From Bugula neritina (taxonomy: Eukaryota; Bryozoa; Gymnolaemata; Cheilostomatida; Bugulidae): DNA of 64,000 nucleotides. Numbering within the stretch: position 1 is the first letter of the stretch; every line of letters starts with the position of its first letter. Both the position numbers and the translations under genes were made by a program. Under the pieces are notes generated by a model. That model had not been told where the DNA came from. It was given only the letters and a program-made list of their open reading frames with translations, and did no database searches. The stretch spans positions 23,768,767 to 23,832,766 of the forward strand of contig OZ037766.1 in the NCBI GenBank assembly GCA_964035545.1. Reading direction: 5' to 3'. Below, piece after piece: positions 50,373-63,210 of the stretch.

Positions 50373-52460
50373 GTGAGTTTGCTTTATAGGTGTGGTTCTT
50401 AGCGGTGTTACTGTGGTGATTGTTGGAGTGGCCTAGTGGCAGCAGCAGTAATGCTATGCTGTGTGACACAGTTGTCAAGGCGTTGTTGGCTAAAATAGCA
50501 TGTGGTCCCTGGTACTCATGTGTTTTACTACTACTACCTGTGTTCTCTAAATCTCTTCTTATTGTATTGTTGTTATCAGTTAGAGTGAAACTATATATGT
50601 TTCTATGTATGAGGTGTATACTTTGTGCCTATATTTAGTATCAATTCTAGTGGCTTGTATTTCAGTTAAGGCTCATTAATTTTAAACAAGCTACTAATTT
50701 TTGAAACTACAAGTATTTCTACTAAGTCTAAGGACTATTTTCTACTGTTGTGCTTGTATCTCTCTCTATATTTTTATCAGGATGTTTGTCAACTTTATAG
50801 ATACGTATATTTGTGCTTGTATTTGTGCGGAGCGAGGGCATAGAAAATCAAGCAAAATTAAAAAAAGCCCTGATTATTCAGCTGTATTTGTTGATATTCT
50901 ATAGAGTTAATGCAAGAAACTGTATACATTAGCTGCTAAACTGTGAAAAATAGCAAAGAACTAGAGATATATAGCTTCTACTAAATTAAGTAAAATGATC
51001 CTTATATATAGCCAAGACGAATTTCACTTTGTATTTAAAACAAATTTGAGTGGCCTTTAAAATAATAAGCATTTATGCTTTTCCTTTTATGTCAGGATGT
51101 CGGAACTGTATGAATAAGGTCTAAAATTTAAACTTAAATGTTTTAATTTTAAAGTATGAGGCTTTACGATTTTATGTCCACATTCATTCCATTTTTATAG
51201 TATAAACTTGAAGAGTAAATTCTGATTCACATACTTCTAGGCTTTGTATGCATCAGATTTAACCTAGTCAGGGGGATAAGTGTGCGTGTATTGATTAGAT
51301 ATGGCAAGAATAAACAAACTGGCATTATACTGCTCAATAAGTTGGTACCAGGTATTTTAAAATTGTATTCATGTACTGTTCGTATGTCAATATTTTATAT
51401 TTATTGGAATTTTAGCAATATGCTCATAGGTTATGACATATATTTTATCTATTATTATTTTCAGTCATTCTTTACTATATTTGAAATGTATAGATGGAGA
51501 GTAAATAAATACCAAAATAGCATGGCCATCCCTAATACTTCTTTTTAACTCTTCAAATTTCAATAATTTGACTATAACAGGTAATTCTGCCTACGAAAAA
51601 TTTCAACTTTGCTATAATAGTAACTACATGTAATTAATATATTAGGCAATAAATATAATCATATATTATAGTGAACACATTTACACTTTTTTGAATTACA
51701 ATCATTTATTAAGTGTTCTTTTTATTATTATTTATAGTCAGTGAAGTAAAAAATAATTACAGTTTATTGGAAATAGTATTGGCTTATAACATGTTTTTGG
51801 CCAAATTACAATCGTTTGAAATTTAATATTGGATCTAAATCATATTGATGCGCTAAAATGAATAATTATTGGTCATCATTAAAGTATTTAAGACTCGATA
51901 ATTTATGTTGGTTTAAATTCTTGAAACTTCTCAACAGCTGGTTAACTGGCCATCACGTTACAAAATAACATTAGGAGTAATCTTCTCATCTAACAGTGTG
52001 ATATTACAAGTATATAAGCAGACTGCTCACCAAAGACTTAGTCTATAAAAATAAAATAAATAAACACCAGGTAGAATCTGGAATGTTCAAGGAGTTGCAT
52101 ACACTTACTCTCATACTTGTCATAAAATACAACTCTACTAACTGATTAGGTAACACAATCAGTAGGTATTAAGGCAACTGTTGTCACGAAAACATGGCTG
52201 ATATTCAGTTGTCATAGTTACTTTTTCCCATACTATTCACAGGCAAAGTTGAAAAAATCAGGTTATAAATAATTATAATACTCTACTCAGATTAGTAGCA
52301 ATACCATCAATAATAGATTATATACATGAAGTAGATATATAAAGTAAAATATGTAAGATTATGCTTGAGATAGTCTAGGTCAAAAGTATTTAAGTTGTGG
52401 TCTAGTTGTTTACAAATAGGGAATATATACCCTACGGCCTACAGCTATCTCATCCTGTAC
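50373..52460. other. Non-coding stretch after the last visible DDX11 exon
   Basis: Begins with a good donor (GTGAGT), so the upstream exon expects another exon, but no acceptor followed by a DDX11-like frame is seen. It contains a dispersed repeat copy at 50855-51000. The rest is AT-rich and anonymous. Confidence 0.5.
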
Positions 52461-54436
52461 TTAGTCTTGTTCAAATGATGGGTTTGTCTCCCCTTGGTTG
52501 CTTTCTATTGACCCTTGAGTGGGCTGATCACTTGGTACAGATTCTTTCACCTCAGGTACTTCTGCTGCATGAGCCTGTGGCTCCACATTAACCTGTGATT
52601 CTACATTAGCCTGGGATTCTACACTTGGCTCTGGTTCTGCACTAGCCTCTGGTTCTGCATTTTGCTGCTCAGATTCTTCAGACGAGCTGGTTTTGATCAC
52701 ATGACTTGTATCTTCATCGTCTAATTCTATCTCGCCATGACCTAACCCTGCTTCTATGTCTATTCCGCCGTTTGCATGCTCATTTCCTGTTAATGCAATC
52801 TCAAGTTAGATCTACACTTAATAGAATAGCTTATCATGACACACCATGACAGTGTAGATTAATCAAGCCTTCTAGAGAAGTTTTATCGCTGCTATTAATT
52901 CATATGTTTTGTGCTGTCTGCAATCAAAGCTGTGAACTGCTGGCCACTACTTTACTACCATACTCAGGTCATTTATTTGCTAAAAATTAACTATGTTTTA
53001 ATTTCCGATGGGGTTATATTAAGATAAATTTGAAAATTGCCTTTTACATATTCACAAATTTCAGTTTGCTGGTCATGCCTATATTTTCAGATTTAGTAGT
53101 TTTTGAGGGGTTTTTAGATACCACTTTACGAGGGAAAATTTATTTGGACTTTATCCATTAGCAGTAAAAGAACTGGTTTTCTAGCAGTATTGTTAATATT
53201 ATGCTAATTTCTAATAGTTCTTTCAGAAACTAGTCACAAATGGAAGACCATATACAGAATATTATTATTTCAATTGTAGCTTAAAATAATTTACATTACT
53301 ATTAAACAATATAATATTTGAATGTATTAATTGAGTTGGTTTACCTCCATTGACTACTTGTTTGACTGGTTTCGTTGATACAGGCCTTTTCTTTGGCTGA
53401 ATAACCACAGTTTTCACTTCAGTTTGTCTTCGCCTTTTACACCAAAGTACGAATATCAAAACTACAATAACCCAAGAATAATCTGTTTAACACTACCAAT
53501 TAAACATGTAAAATATTTGTACATTTTCAATTCAGTTTATTCACTCCTATGAAAATAAATGTCTCAATGAACATTCAAGTGACCTAGTATAGAGTGACAG
53601 TCACTGGCAATAAATAGCAGAGATGCAAGATATAGCAAATGTTTCAAATGGGAGATAAATGTGCCATTTCCTGACAGACAGCTTTTGGTGTAAAATCAGT
53701 AGAAAAATTTCTGCATTTGCAAATAACTGTAATACAGTTATGAATAAGATCTACAAATTAGTACAAAAATGATTTTTAATATGAAAAAACTTAATTTTAG
53801 TTTATTTTTTGCTAAATTTGATTATCGAAACATATTCTAGAAAAAGCATCTTGGAAGTTTTCATCAAAGCCATGTTTTTTTATAGTTAACATTTCAAGGT
53901 TTTTGTCAAATAAAATTCTAAATCCAGAATAAATAATATATTTTTACTTGTAAAAAGAATGTAATAATATGTATTATGACATACAGTTGTCAAGTCCTCT
54001 TGGTATGTACAAGTGTCAAGATAATACATGCTACATGCATGTTAAAGTTTCTAACAATCAATTTGTAAGATAAGAACTGAATTACAGATATGAAGTATCA
54101 TTATTGGTTTCAAGGGTTATTTATGCATTTTGAGAAAGTTTGCTCTGGACCAACACAGCCAAACAAAACATTTAAAAGCACAGTGAGTTAAACAACCCCC
54201 CTCCTCCCTTCCCCCACTAATTAAGATTTTAGTCTATTTCATAGAACAGAGCACATAGTTTTAACCTAAAATAGCTAAATCTTTATGCTATTAGTTGTCA
54301 TGAAAAATGTAAACCCTTGGAGCAAGTCAACTGTCTTCACAAGCTAATGGCTGTTAGAACTCTTACCTAATATAATAAAGAATAAAATGGCAAAGAATGT
54401 CATGGCTATGAACGGATCTTGAAATCTACTCTTCAT
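52461..54436 (-). CDS. Small single-pass membrane protein with acidic Glu/Pro/Gln-rich tail (3 exons, 170 aa)
   Basis: Exons 54436-54367, 53461-53345 and 52786-52461 join in phase (1, then 1). The start ATG has an in-frame TAG upstream. Residues about 11-31 form one hydrophobic segment (AMTFFAILFFIIL joined to VLIFVLWC), followed at once by KRRR, so the N-terminus is likely outside or lumenal and the tail cytoplasmic. The middle is basic (KKRPVSTKPVKQ). The last exon is acidic with a degenerate repeat of EPEASAEPEPSVES-like units and ends SNQGETNPSFEQD. There is no cleavable signal and no recognised domain. The model is coherent, but expression is not proven and I do not recognise a family. 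Confidence 0.65.
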
Positions 54437-56870
54437 GATGGCTGATGATAGAACCAGAACTAAGAGAGTCCGAAGTAGTAAAGTCTAATAACTTCAATAG
54501 CCTGTGAGTGTAGCTGCGTCTTCTAAAGCTCTAGCCTTTCTCCAGTCTACAATATAGTTCAATCAGTTAGAAAACAATTAAATACACTGCTGCGTTATTC
54601 TAAAAATCTCTATTGTAAAATAGCAAAGGCTAAATTATAGCACATTTTGCTGTAATAGACTGGTAGTGGAGGAACTTGATAAACATTGGTACCCTCAAAC
54701 TTATCAAACTATAAATTCAACGTGAAGCTAAAAAACAATGCAAACAAATATGGTTGACATTTAAATAAAAAATAATGTTTTAATTTAGCCACACTTTCTT
54801 ACTAAAAAAGTTTAAATATTAGTATAACTCAATTAATTGATATGTTACTTACCAAACCGTCAATAATAGCTGGTATAAACCTTACTAGCTCACAGTTCAG
54901 TTAGCTAGCAAATACTAATAAACAGCTTAAGATTATATACATTCGTTCCACTGAATATAATGTAACACATAAGCATTAGCAAGTAGCATGGTTATAGTTC
55001 TGACCTATTATTACAAACATAATAAATCATTTAAAATACAGATATAGTGTACTGTTGTAGCTATTAACTCAGTTGCCAAGATCCAAGGTATTAAGCTTTA
55101 GACTTGAGTATTCAAGATTACATGAAATAGTAAACTAGTTACAGCTAAGATTGTAGTTTGATAACCCTTGGTTCTAATTCACTGAATTCATTATACTCAA
55201 AGTTGTAACTAGAGGACTTCCAGGTTGTTATTTCACATGTATAAACTTATAATCTTTGTTTATTAAACAAAATCATGTCAAAATGTTAGCCTAGACTTGA
55301 TTTATTGTAGCAGTTGTTGCTGTCTTTAGTTGGCATGTTTTTATCTTTATTTATACTATTTTAGTAGCATGTTAAATGTTAAATGATGCAAGACACATAA
55401 TATGCTATTATTGGGGTTTTGAATATTCACAACCCCTATTTGTGTAACCTTTTGGAGTGGGCCATTATTTCAACAGGTCTGATAGTGTTGCTTGTAATAG
55501 TTTTCTAAAAGTGGTAGTAAAATGTGTATGTTAGTCAGCATAGTGCCACAACTCCATAGAATGGGTCAAAAGTAAATTTTACTTGTCTAATTTTACTGTG
55601 TAAAATGGTTTAGATTAGGCCTAAGTCAAATTGAGTAGTTAAATTGGTGTTGTGAATTTTATTATCAAAGTTTCTTCTTTTATACATGCTGAATAATTGC
55701 CCTTTAAATTTGATTTGGTCTTACACTTCCAATGTGTTACCAAAGCAGTCTGCAGCTTGCAAGTCAAAGTTTCCACTTTAAAATTTTACAAAGGCAATTA
55801 ATTAAATCTGCCATTGAGTACAGAGGGGTGCTTGAATGGAGCTTAGTACGGTGATCATGCAAACCCATTAACCTGTAAAATTACAATAACTAATTAATAA
55901 ATGGCCTTTATCAACCAATGAGGGTTTATCAATTGATCTAGCCTAATAACCATTCACTTGCCAGGAGGCTGCAAACAATACATTGATTATCTAGTTCTCA
56001 TACTAACACTCTGTTAAATTGGAACCAAAGGTATTTGAATATTTCTCGATGATAGTTCTTTTGTAGTATTGTGTAATGCAATACAGCTGGTGTAATACTT
56101 GTACAATTTTGCGGGTATGTAGGGCGTGTGCATAAATGGTCTTTCAACTCACTTGCTGCGCTCTACTAGGTCATCGCCCTGTTACTAATATTTTCTTCCC
56201 TTTGACTTTAATGTTTAATTTGAAGTTTGAGCTTGTTTGTATGGAAATAAGCTTTAGCAAAATTGCCTTCATGATTCAGTCGAAAATGATTTCACTTTTA
56301 CAGGCTAATATATATAACTCCCAGAACGCAATTGCTTGGTTCACCATAATTCAGAAGTTTTATAATGTTTATGAGCACCGGGCTGCTTGACTGCTGATTT
56401 AGTGTATAGACTGTAAGAGGATTACGTGCAGTTATCATGTCTCAATATGTCAGTCAGTTATCTTAACCTGGTCATGTTGCACCCAACACTGCAGTGAATT
56501 GTTTACAAATATTTGTATGCACCAAAATAGCAGAATACTGGATTGATAAGACAACACAACATTCTTTCAAATCCATGCAAACAGCATTTCAACTAGAAGC
56601 TTCTCAGGGAAAACAATGGCCCACAGTTTTAGTACTGTTTAGATAATAGATTTCTGGCTCATACCAGATTTGTTAGCTATTATCAGTTGGGCTGACTAAC
56701 TGATGAGTGAAGTAAACACAATGACAGTCTATTTATTAACATTTCACGAAATCAAAATATAGCCTTCTTGTCTACTTGTAGATGTTCAGACGTTGTAATG
56801 TAACTAGTTATGCTTCTATGTGTTTAAACCTCAGATTGCAACTGTTTCTGTTGCCCACTAAATTGTGGGC
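54437..56870. other. Intergenic, nothing recognised
   Basis: AT-rich sequence upstream of the small membrane-protein gene. I see no exon with conserved residues and no clear repeat array. Its promoter should lie in the first few hundred bases. Confidence 0.4.
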
Positions 56871-56921
56871 ATTAGCTGAGAACCAGAGCGATTGTAGCCT
56901 CTCTAATCTGAACAAATCTTT

Positions 56922-57066
56922 CTATAACCAGCTCCGAGTTGGGGGAGACTGAGTGAAATAGTTTAGGATTCTTGAGTTTGGAGTTATGGGTATAAATTGG
57001 AATTTGGAGCCCCAAACTCCAGAATCCCAAACTACTGCACTCAGTGACCCCCAACTTCGAACTGCT
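56922..57066. repeat. Long imperfect palindrome (foldback, arms about 56 bp)
   Basis: The left arm contains CGAGTTGGGGGAGACTGAGTG and ATAGTTTAGGATTCTTGAGTT. The right arm contains the inverse, read in reverse complement as CGAAGTTGGGGGTCACTGAG and GTAGTTTGGGATTCTGGAGT. The loop is about 25 bases. A transcript of either strand would fold into a long hairpin. It could be a foldback mobile element or a small-RNA precursor; nothing separates these. Confidence 0.7.
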
Positions 57067-60000
57067 TATGGAACATTCAATCTGAACACTGCTCTACTAC
57101 TTTTTAGGATTCCAACGGTTGCTTTTTAAAAGTAATCATTAGTTTTGGTTATAACATCAGTAGTATATTTAAACTGTAACTTTAACGAGTGTAACTTTCC
57201 TGAATATTTTTCCACTCATACTTTCTGCCAAATTTCTTCAATTCAGATAGTAATCAGACTGAAAATCAGAAAAACCGTCATCAAAATTTGGAGAGGTGTA
57301 TTTTGTCTCGTCATTAACTCAGTAAGGAAATAACAGTGACATTCATGAGTTAATAAAATAGTATTAAAATAGATCTATAATTTCCAACTTGCACCAAGAA
57401 TATAGCTTTTCACATGCAAGCCTTAACTTAGGATTTGGTTATAATGCTGTTTTTAGAGATATGGTGCTGCAAAGTTCTATCCTATTTGAAGATTTTTATT
57501 TCAATATAACTTCTCTAGTCAAATACTATTCAACAAATATACCATCCACGTTTTGTGCCTTTGTTTTACTGGGAATTTAAAAGAACTTCCCCACTGTTTA
57601 TCACAAATTAAACTGGGCAAAACTCTACCTCTCTGCATCTAACGAGCTAAATCGGTGTTTCAACTTTTAAAACCTGTTAGAGTTTTTTACTCTTTAACCC
57701 CAACAGAAATTAATGGGATTGCAGCCTGCGAGTTCACTACTTTACTGTCAACTCTACTGACTTTACATGTGTGTTACTAACCTAACTAGCAGTTGGTGCT
57801 AGTTGCTGAATAACGCAGTCCCTCAGTAAGAGCTAACCACAAAGATACACAGCCAATGGCAATAACATCTACATGTAGTAAATACAAGTATAATAAGTAG
57901 TTTTGACTGCCAACATGCTTCTTCCTCGTCCAATAACGGAATGCCATGCATTCCTCACAGACGTTAACAAGCAATGACTGTCACCCTCACTCTGCTCGTG
58001 TAAAATCTCCAGGGAAAAAGGGAAGCTTGCAGTTGGGTTAACTTATCCGTGACTGAAATCTTATTTTTCTTGATATGTTCAACAAAATTAGCCAACTTCT
58101 ATCTTAGCTTTACTTCCTACACTTCATTAACTTGAAGATAGGATGGAGCTTCAGATTTTGGTATAACTATAAGCGTATTGTGGTGGTCACGGTAATAGCT
58201 AACTATTGATTGTTGAGATTGCCTTCTGGGCATCAAAGAGTAAACGATTAAAAAATAACATGGGATTAAATTGAAACTCTTGCTGCAGCTACGATGGCTT
58301 TCTTTCAGTGTAACCGAGTGTACCACCACTTTTGACCAACTTCTACTTGTGTACTGACTTACAGTTGTGAATAATTCTATACCAAGTTAAGGTGTATTTA
58401 GAAACCATGGTTGGTGGGTCTGTAAAATCTGTGATTCCTTATACCAAAATAGGTCATGAAGCCATCTTTAAGCATATATACTCTATTGAACCAAATAGCT
58501 CTGGATAGAAGTTTTTAAATGTATATTGTTAACTATTATAACTAACCTAGTTTTAATAATAAAATTACAAGAAGCATATTTTGACTTCTAAAAGGTTTGT
58601 TTATGCAAACTGCAAACATTAAACTTTTGACTCAGATAGAGAAATGGAAGGAAACCTGTGTTCAAGGGTAGATAGTGAATATAGCAGAACATCAAGAAGT
58701 TATAATTACATACAAAACAAGTTCAACTCTGACCTTAAACTTTAAAGTTGAACCAAAACTCAGACTATTGCAATTTAATGTTATCTGCAATGAAGAGTTA
58801 GGCCATCTTCAGCCTAAGAGTGTAGAAACTGACACTCTTAAAATGACCCAAGGATTTGTTCGAGCAGTATTACTATAAATATTATTATTACTATTAGTAT
58901 TAGTGTTAATTAATATTTAATTTTATGTATCATTGGTATATAATGAAAATCATTAATAGTAATCAAACTAAGCAGTATCAGTATGATTCTATGAATATTA
59001 ATCACTAATGTCAAATAATTGAACAGTGATTGCGTGAACTGTAAATAATCCTTGTTACTGCTTATAAAATTACTTACTTAGTCCTTCATCAAAACCAGGC
59101 ATGTGCTGCTCCTCTGTTCCTGTAGGCGCCTTCTACTCTAGTGTATGAGCCACGTTATAGCACCTGTACGTTGGAATAATGCCCACACCTTTTTCATTTA
59201 TGTAGTGTTGTTTATTATTGTGTTACTCATTGCTGCGAATAGTTCTAGTCCATTCATGCGTTTAACTGGTAAAGTCAACTCCCATACGTTGCAATGCATT
59301 CATGCGGCGTACCTTATGGTTATCGTTATATTAACTCTGTTAACAGCGTTTTGTAGCCTTTCGACTGTATGAAACTAGCTATACGATTATACTTCTTTGG
59401 TTTGCGAAAATGTCGTATACTTGCCCGCTTTTTAGCATTAAATAGTTGAAGGATTATTTGCTATCATTTGTCTATTCGCATTATTTTTACTACCTCGCGA
59501 GTTGTACACTTGAATACGCGTAGTTATGCACAATATTATATTATTATTGAAAGTATAGAAGTGAAGATTACAATACGCTGTGCCGCCATTATTGTTATTT
59601 TGAAGTAGTTAAGCGCATGTTCTAGCTACGGCGGTAACACTTCATAGCAAAGCTGATCCCAATACAAAACTATCTTTAGCAATGGACCTCTAAACTCTGA
59701 CTACAAATATGTCAAATAGGGCTGACTATGATATATAGTGTAGCTCTTTATGCACCAGTGTTTGCAATACTTGGCATTTGTAATACTAGCTCCAGTTTTT
59801 GGAAGAGCAAAAATTTGACAGTTTTTCTTATTTTTAGTGAAAGTTACTTCTCAAATATTAATCGTATTGTGTTCAGAAAGCAGAATATATTGCTAGGTTG
59901 GAGAGATTCAAATTTTGCTGGATGAATTTTTAATCCTAATTTTAGTGTCACAACACAGTATTTAGCAGCATTCTACTCTACTTCTAGGCTACGTTCATAA

Positions 60001-60370
60001 TATTTTATATAAAACATATGGCAGCTCAAACTTATTTTAGCTTGCTTTAAATTTGATGTTATAATTAATTGTTTAACTTTCCAAAATTATCCCGAAATTT
60101 GAGGAAAATTGAAAACATGAGAGCATAACTTCCTATTGCATTTTGTTTGTACCATAGTATAGGTTTCAAATAGCTACTACTGCTGCACTATGCCTCAAGA
60201 CATTTATTATTCAGGAACAAGCAATCTGGAATTTTCCTAGTTAATATAGTACACTTGATATATATAACTTCATGAGATTCTAGAAAATATTATTTTATTC
60301 TAATTCAAAAGTACAGCTGCAAATGTCCTCAAATTATTGAAACTGCATGTCTGCTAGCTATTTGTATGCA
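57067..60370. other. Intergenic, little recognised
   Basis: Apart from the weak 75-residue frame at 59145-59372, I see no exon, RNA gene or repeat array here. The AT bias is strong. Confidence 0.4.
59145..59372 (+). CDS. Possible small two-pass membrane protein (75 aa, single exon)
   Basis: An open frame starting MSHVIAPVRWNN has two hydrophobic stretches (about residues 17-31, FFIYVVLFIIVLLIA, and 54-70, AYLMVIVILTLLTAF) separated by a polar loop. Local base composition is less AT-rich than the surroundings, which is compatible with coding. There is no splice evidence, no family match and no neighbour context, so it may be chance. Confidence 0.25.
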   Translation: MSHVIAPVRWNNAHTFFIYVVLFIIVLLIAANSSSPFMRLTGKVNSHTLQCIHAAYLMVIVILTLLTAFCSLSTV

Positions 60371-60394
60371 GTTGGTGAGAGCTTGTGTTATAAT

Positions 60395-60825
60395 AATAAT
60401 AACAAGATAGACATTGTGATAGTGTGGTAGCTGTAGTGGTCATTGTTGTGTGGTGGCTAGTGTAGTAGTTGTTAGTGTAATCTTGTAGTCATTGATGTAA
60501 TAGTTGTGGTAGTTATTGTTGTAGTTTTTGTAGTTGATGTAGAAGTTATATTGATTTGTATGGTAGTTGTAGTGGTTGGTGTAGTAACTATAATAATTAG
60601 TATAGTAGCTGTAGCAGTTAGTGTAGTAGCTGTAGTGGTTAGTGTAGTAGCTGTAGTGGTTAGTGTGGTAGCTGTAGTGGTTAGTGTAGTAGCTGTAGTG
60701 GTTAGTGTAGTAGCTGTAGTGGTTAGTGTAGTAGCTGTAGTGGTTAGTCTGGTAGCTGTAGTGGTTAGTGTAGTAGCTGTAGTGGTTAGTGTAGTAGCTG
60801 TAGTGGTTAGTGTAGTAGTTGAGAT
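60395..60825. repeat. Minisatellite, about 21-bp GTAGTAGCTGTAGTGGTTAGT unit
   Basis: At least 12 near-perfect copies at 60595-60825, with more degenerate TTGTAGTTGT-type copies before that. Because the unit length is a multiple of three and lacks stops, both strands are open (Val/Ala-rich one way, Thr-rich the other). I treat these frames as non-coding. Confidence 0.9.
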
Positions 60826-61254
60826 AAGACTAAAATTTGGCGCCAATTTCACAGCAGCTCAACTATTAACACAACAGTTGAGTTGCTATAAATATCATAC
60901 TATATTTTCAAAATAAATAACATGTTTCCCAGACCACAGCATAGTAACTATATTCTTCCTATACATACATAATACTGTCCATTTTGACACTTCAGAAAAA
61001 GTTTTGAGTTTGAAAATCATTCTATATTGGCTATGCATGGACCAAACCCAGGCTAATGATTTAACATGAGAAATATAAACATTATCTTAAAAAATATATA
61101 ATAATCAACAACTACAAATAAACAAATAAATTTATATTACACTTAATATAGTTCTCCGTTCGACTATTATTAGAAAAGTCAGATACCTGAGAGAAAAATT
61201 GTTTGTTTTTACAATTGTATTTCTTTGCTGTTGTTCATATTGCTATTATAATAA

Positions 61255-61765
61255 ATTTGGCTACTATGACTTGGTGACATAGTATATACTCTACTATGAC
61301 TTGGTATACTCCAATATGACTTGTGTACTCTATTATGACTTTGTATACTCTATTATGACTTGGTGTACTCTACTATGACTTGGTGTACTCTATTATGACT
61401 TGATGTACTTTACTATGACTTGGTGTACTCTATTATGACTTTGTATACTCTATTATGACTTGGTGTACTCTACTATGACTTGGTGTACTCTATTATGACT
61501 TGATGTACTTTACTATGACTTGGTGTACTCTAGTGTGACTTTGTATACTCTACTATGACTTAGTGTACTCTACTATGACTTAGTATACTCTAGTGTGACT
61601 TGGTATACTCTACTATGACTTTGTGTACTCTACTGTGACTTAGGATACTCTACTATGACTTGGTATACTCTACTATGACTTAGTGTACTCTACTATGACT
61701 TAGTATACTCTAGTATGACTTGGTATACTCTACTATGACTTGGTATACTCTACTATGACTTAGTT
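61255..61765. repeat. Minisatellite, 20-bp TACTCTACTATGACTTGGTG unit, about 25 copies
   Basis: Continuous array with variants TTGGTG, TTAGTA, TTTGTA and TTGATG. Its high-coordinate end overlaps the last codons and stop of the minus-strand receptor-like gene. Confidence 0.92.
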
Positions 61766-63210
61766 ACTGCAGTTGGTAGCAAGTAACCATTCGAGTATTT
61801 CTCTGATAAAGTCCGGGTCTTTGACTTTGAGCTCTTTACTGGAATCATATACCCATAGGAATATTTCTCAGAGTTTTTACGCTGTTTTGAGTCTTTTTCT
61901 GTTCTTGTCTTGCTGTGTTTAGTCAACTCTGTATCCATGATCTCATACGCATCTTCTTCTGGCTCATTGTAGCTTTCACCCACTGGAAAGATTTTATCAC
62001 ATATTTTAATGATTTCCAAAGACAAGGGATTGCAACTCTAACAAAGTTGTTTTCTCAGGTATATCAGAATATATCATATGGGATTTCATTGAAATATTTT
62101 GTTTCGATTTTAAACCAGAAGGCAGAATTAACTGATGAGCTACAAGAGGCTGCTGCTATATATCACGTGAGAAGGCAACTCCTAACAGCTCTGACTATAC
62201 TTTCATTATCTGAACCTGATGGGCACTGTCAGTGTCTTATGATTGGTTGATATAAATACTTAGTCTGTGATCTTACTGCCCAATACTTACAAGGTACAGA
62301 GTACTCCGAGTAGCCTCCATCACTGACTTTAGCTTCTTCCATAGACTTACTGGCTATGTATCTGATAGAGGAGTTATCGCTGGTTGGTCTGCTGTCAGCG
62401 TCACATAATCTTACCGTCTCGCTGACAGCGGGACTATACAGAGCTTGTCTGGACGGTGGTCCACCCCTTCTCAGCTTTGCCTGCATCCGGTATCTCCCTA
62501 AGCCATAGATAAATATAGTAATTTATAGCTATGCAATGTACTCGTGGATTTTTATTGGTTGTAAACTTACTGACAAAAAACATTGCTAAGCATGGAAAAG
62601 ATAATGAAGCTATGTGAATTACTTCTGCATTAAAATATATATCATAAATATACTATGGAAGTCAATGCTAAGTATATAATGTGTACTTTGTGGTACTGGA
62701 AAATCTGTATATATCTGTAAGTTTTAGATAAACTGTTAAGTTTGGTGTTAACCTAAATATAACATAAATTCTGAGCCTTTATTTTACCTCTATAATACAT
62801 CTAGCTATACAAGGTTTAATACTAATTTTGAATTATTTACCTTTCATTTTGATAACGTAGACTGAGAGTGTAGCTAGTAGAAGAATCACTACCACCAGTG
62901 CCACAGTCACTATGACTAAGGCGATGAGATATGTCCTCTCCTTGCCAGGTGTGGGGGACAGGTGGGTGTTCCCTACTTGACTCAGCTCACCAATCTCATC
63001 ATCCCCATTCTCTAGTGGAACTGTTGTGGTGGTATGTGTTTCCTGACTTCCAGTCTGTGCATCAGAAGCATTCATGCTATGTGCGGCTGAAGAGGCCCTT
63101 TCAGGTGTAATTTGTACGGTGGTTGGTTGTCCAAGAGTGGTGACTGACCGGGATGTTGGTTGTGAGGAAGAGGCAGTGCATGTCCAGTATACTCGCACAG
63201 AAGTAGTTGC
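61753..63210 (-). CDS. Type I membrane receptor-like protein, 3' part (3 exons; 5' part outside window)
   Basis: Exons 63210-62841, 62497-62291 and 61982-61753 join in phase (1, 1) to 268 residues and a stop. The first exon encodes a Ser/Thr-rich, mucin-like juxtamembrane segment and a transmembrane helix at about residues 97-119 (LIALVIVTVALVVVILLLATL), followed by KMKGRYRMQAKLRR, so the rest is cytoplasmic. The tail has tyrosines in repeated contexts: YSEYSVP, DAYEIM, then two copies of a unit SEKYSxGYxxP (YMIP, YLLP). Tyr-x-x-Pro sites can be SH2 docking sites once phosphorylated, so signalling is plausible but inferred. There is no kinase or phosphatase domain in the visible part. The last codons (Thr-Lys-Ser-stop) lie in a minisatellite. 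The first exon is in phase 0 at its acceptor, so more exons lie upstream, off the right edge. Confidence 0.7.

Noticed and set aside
57786-58329. Minus-strand frames of 62 and 70 residues
   Set aside because: No hydrophobic, cysteine or domain pattern and no splice context.
60472-60916. Open frames of 126-136 residues on both strands (Thr-rich and Val/Ala-rich)
   Set aside because: They are produced by a 21-bp minisatellite lacking stop codons; there is no splice or start context.
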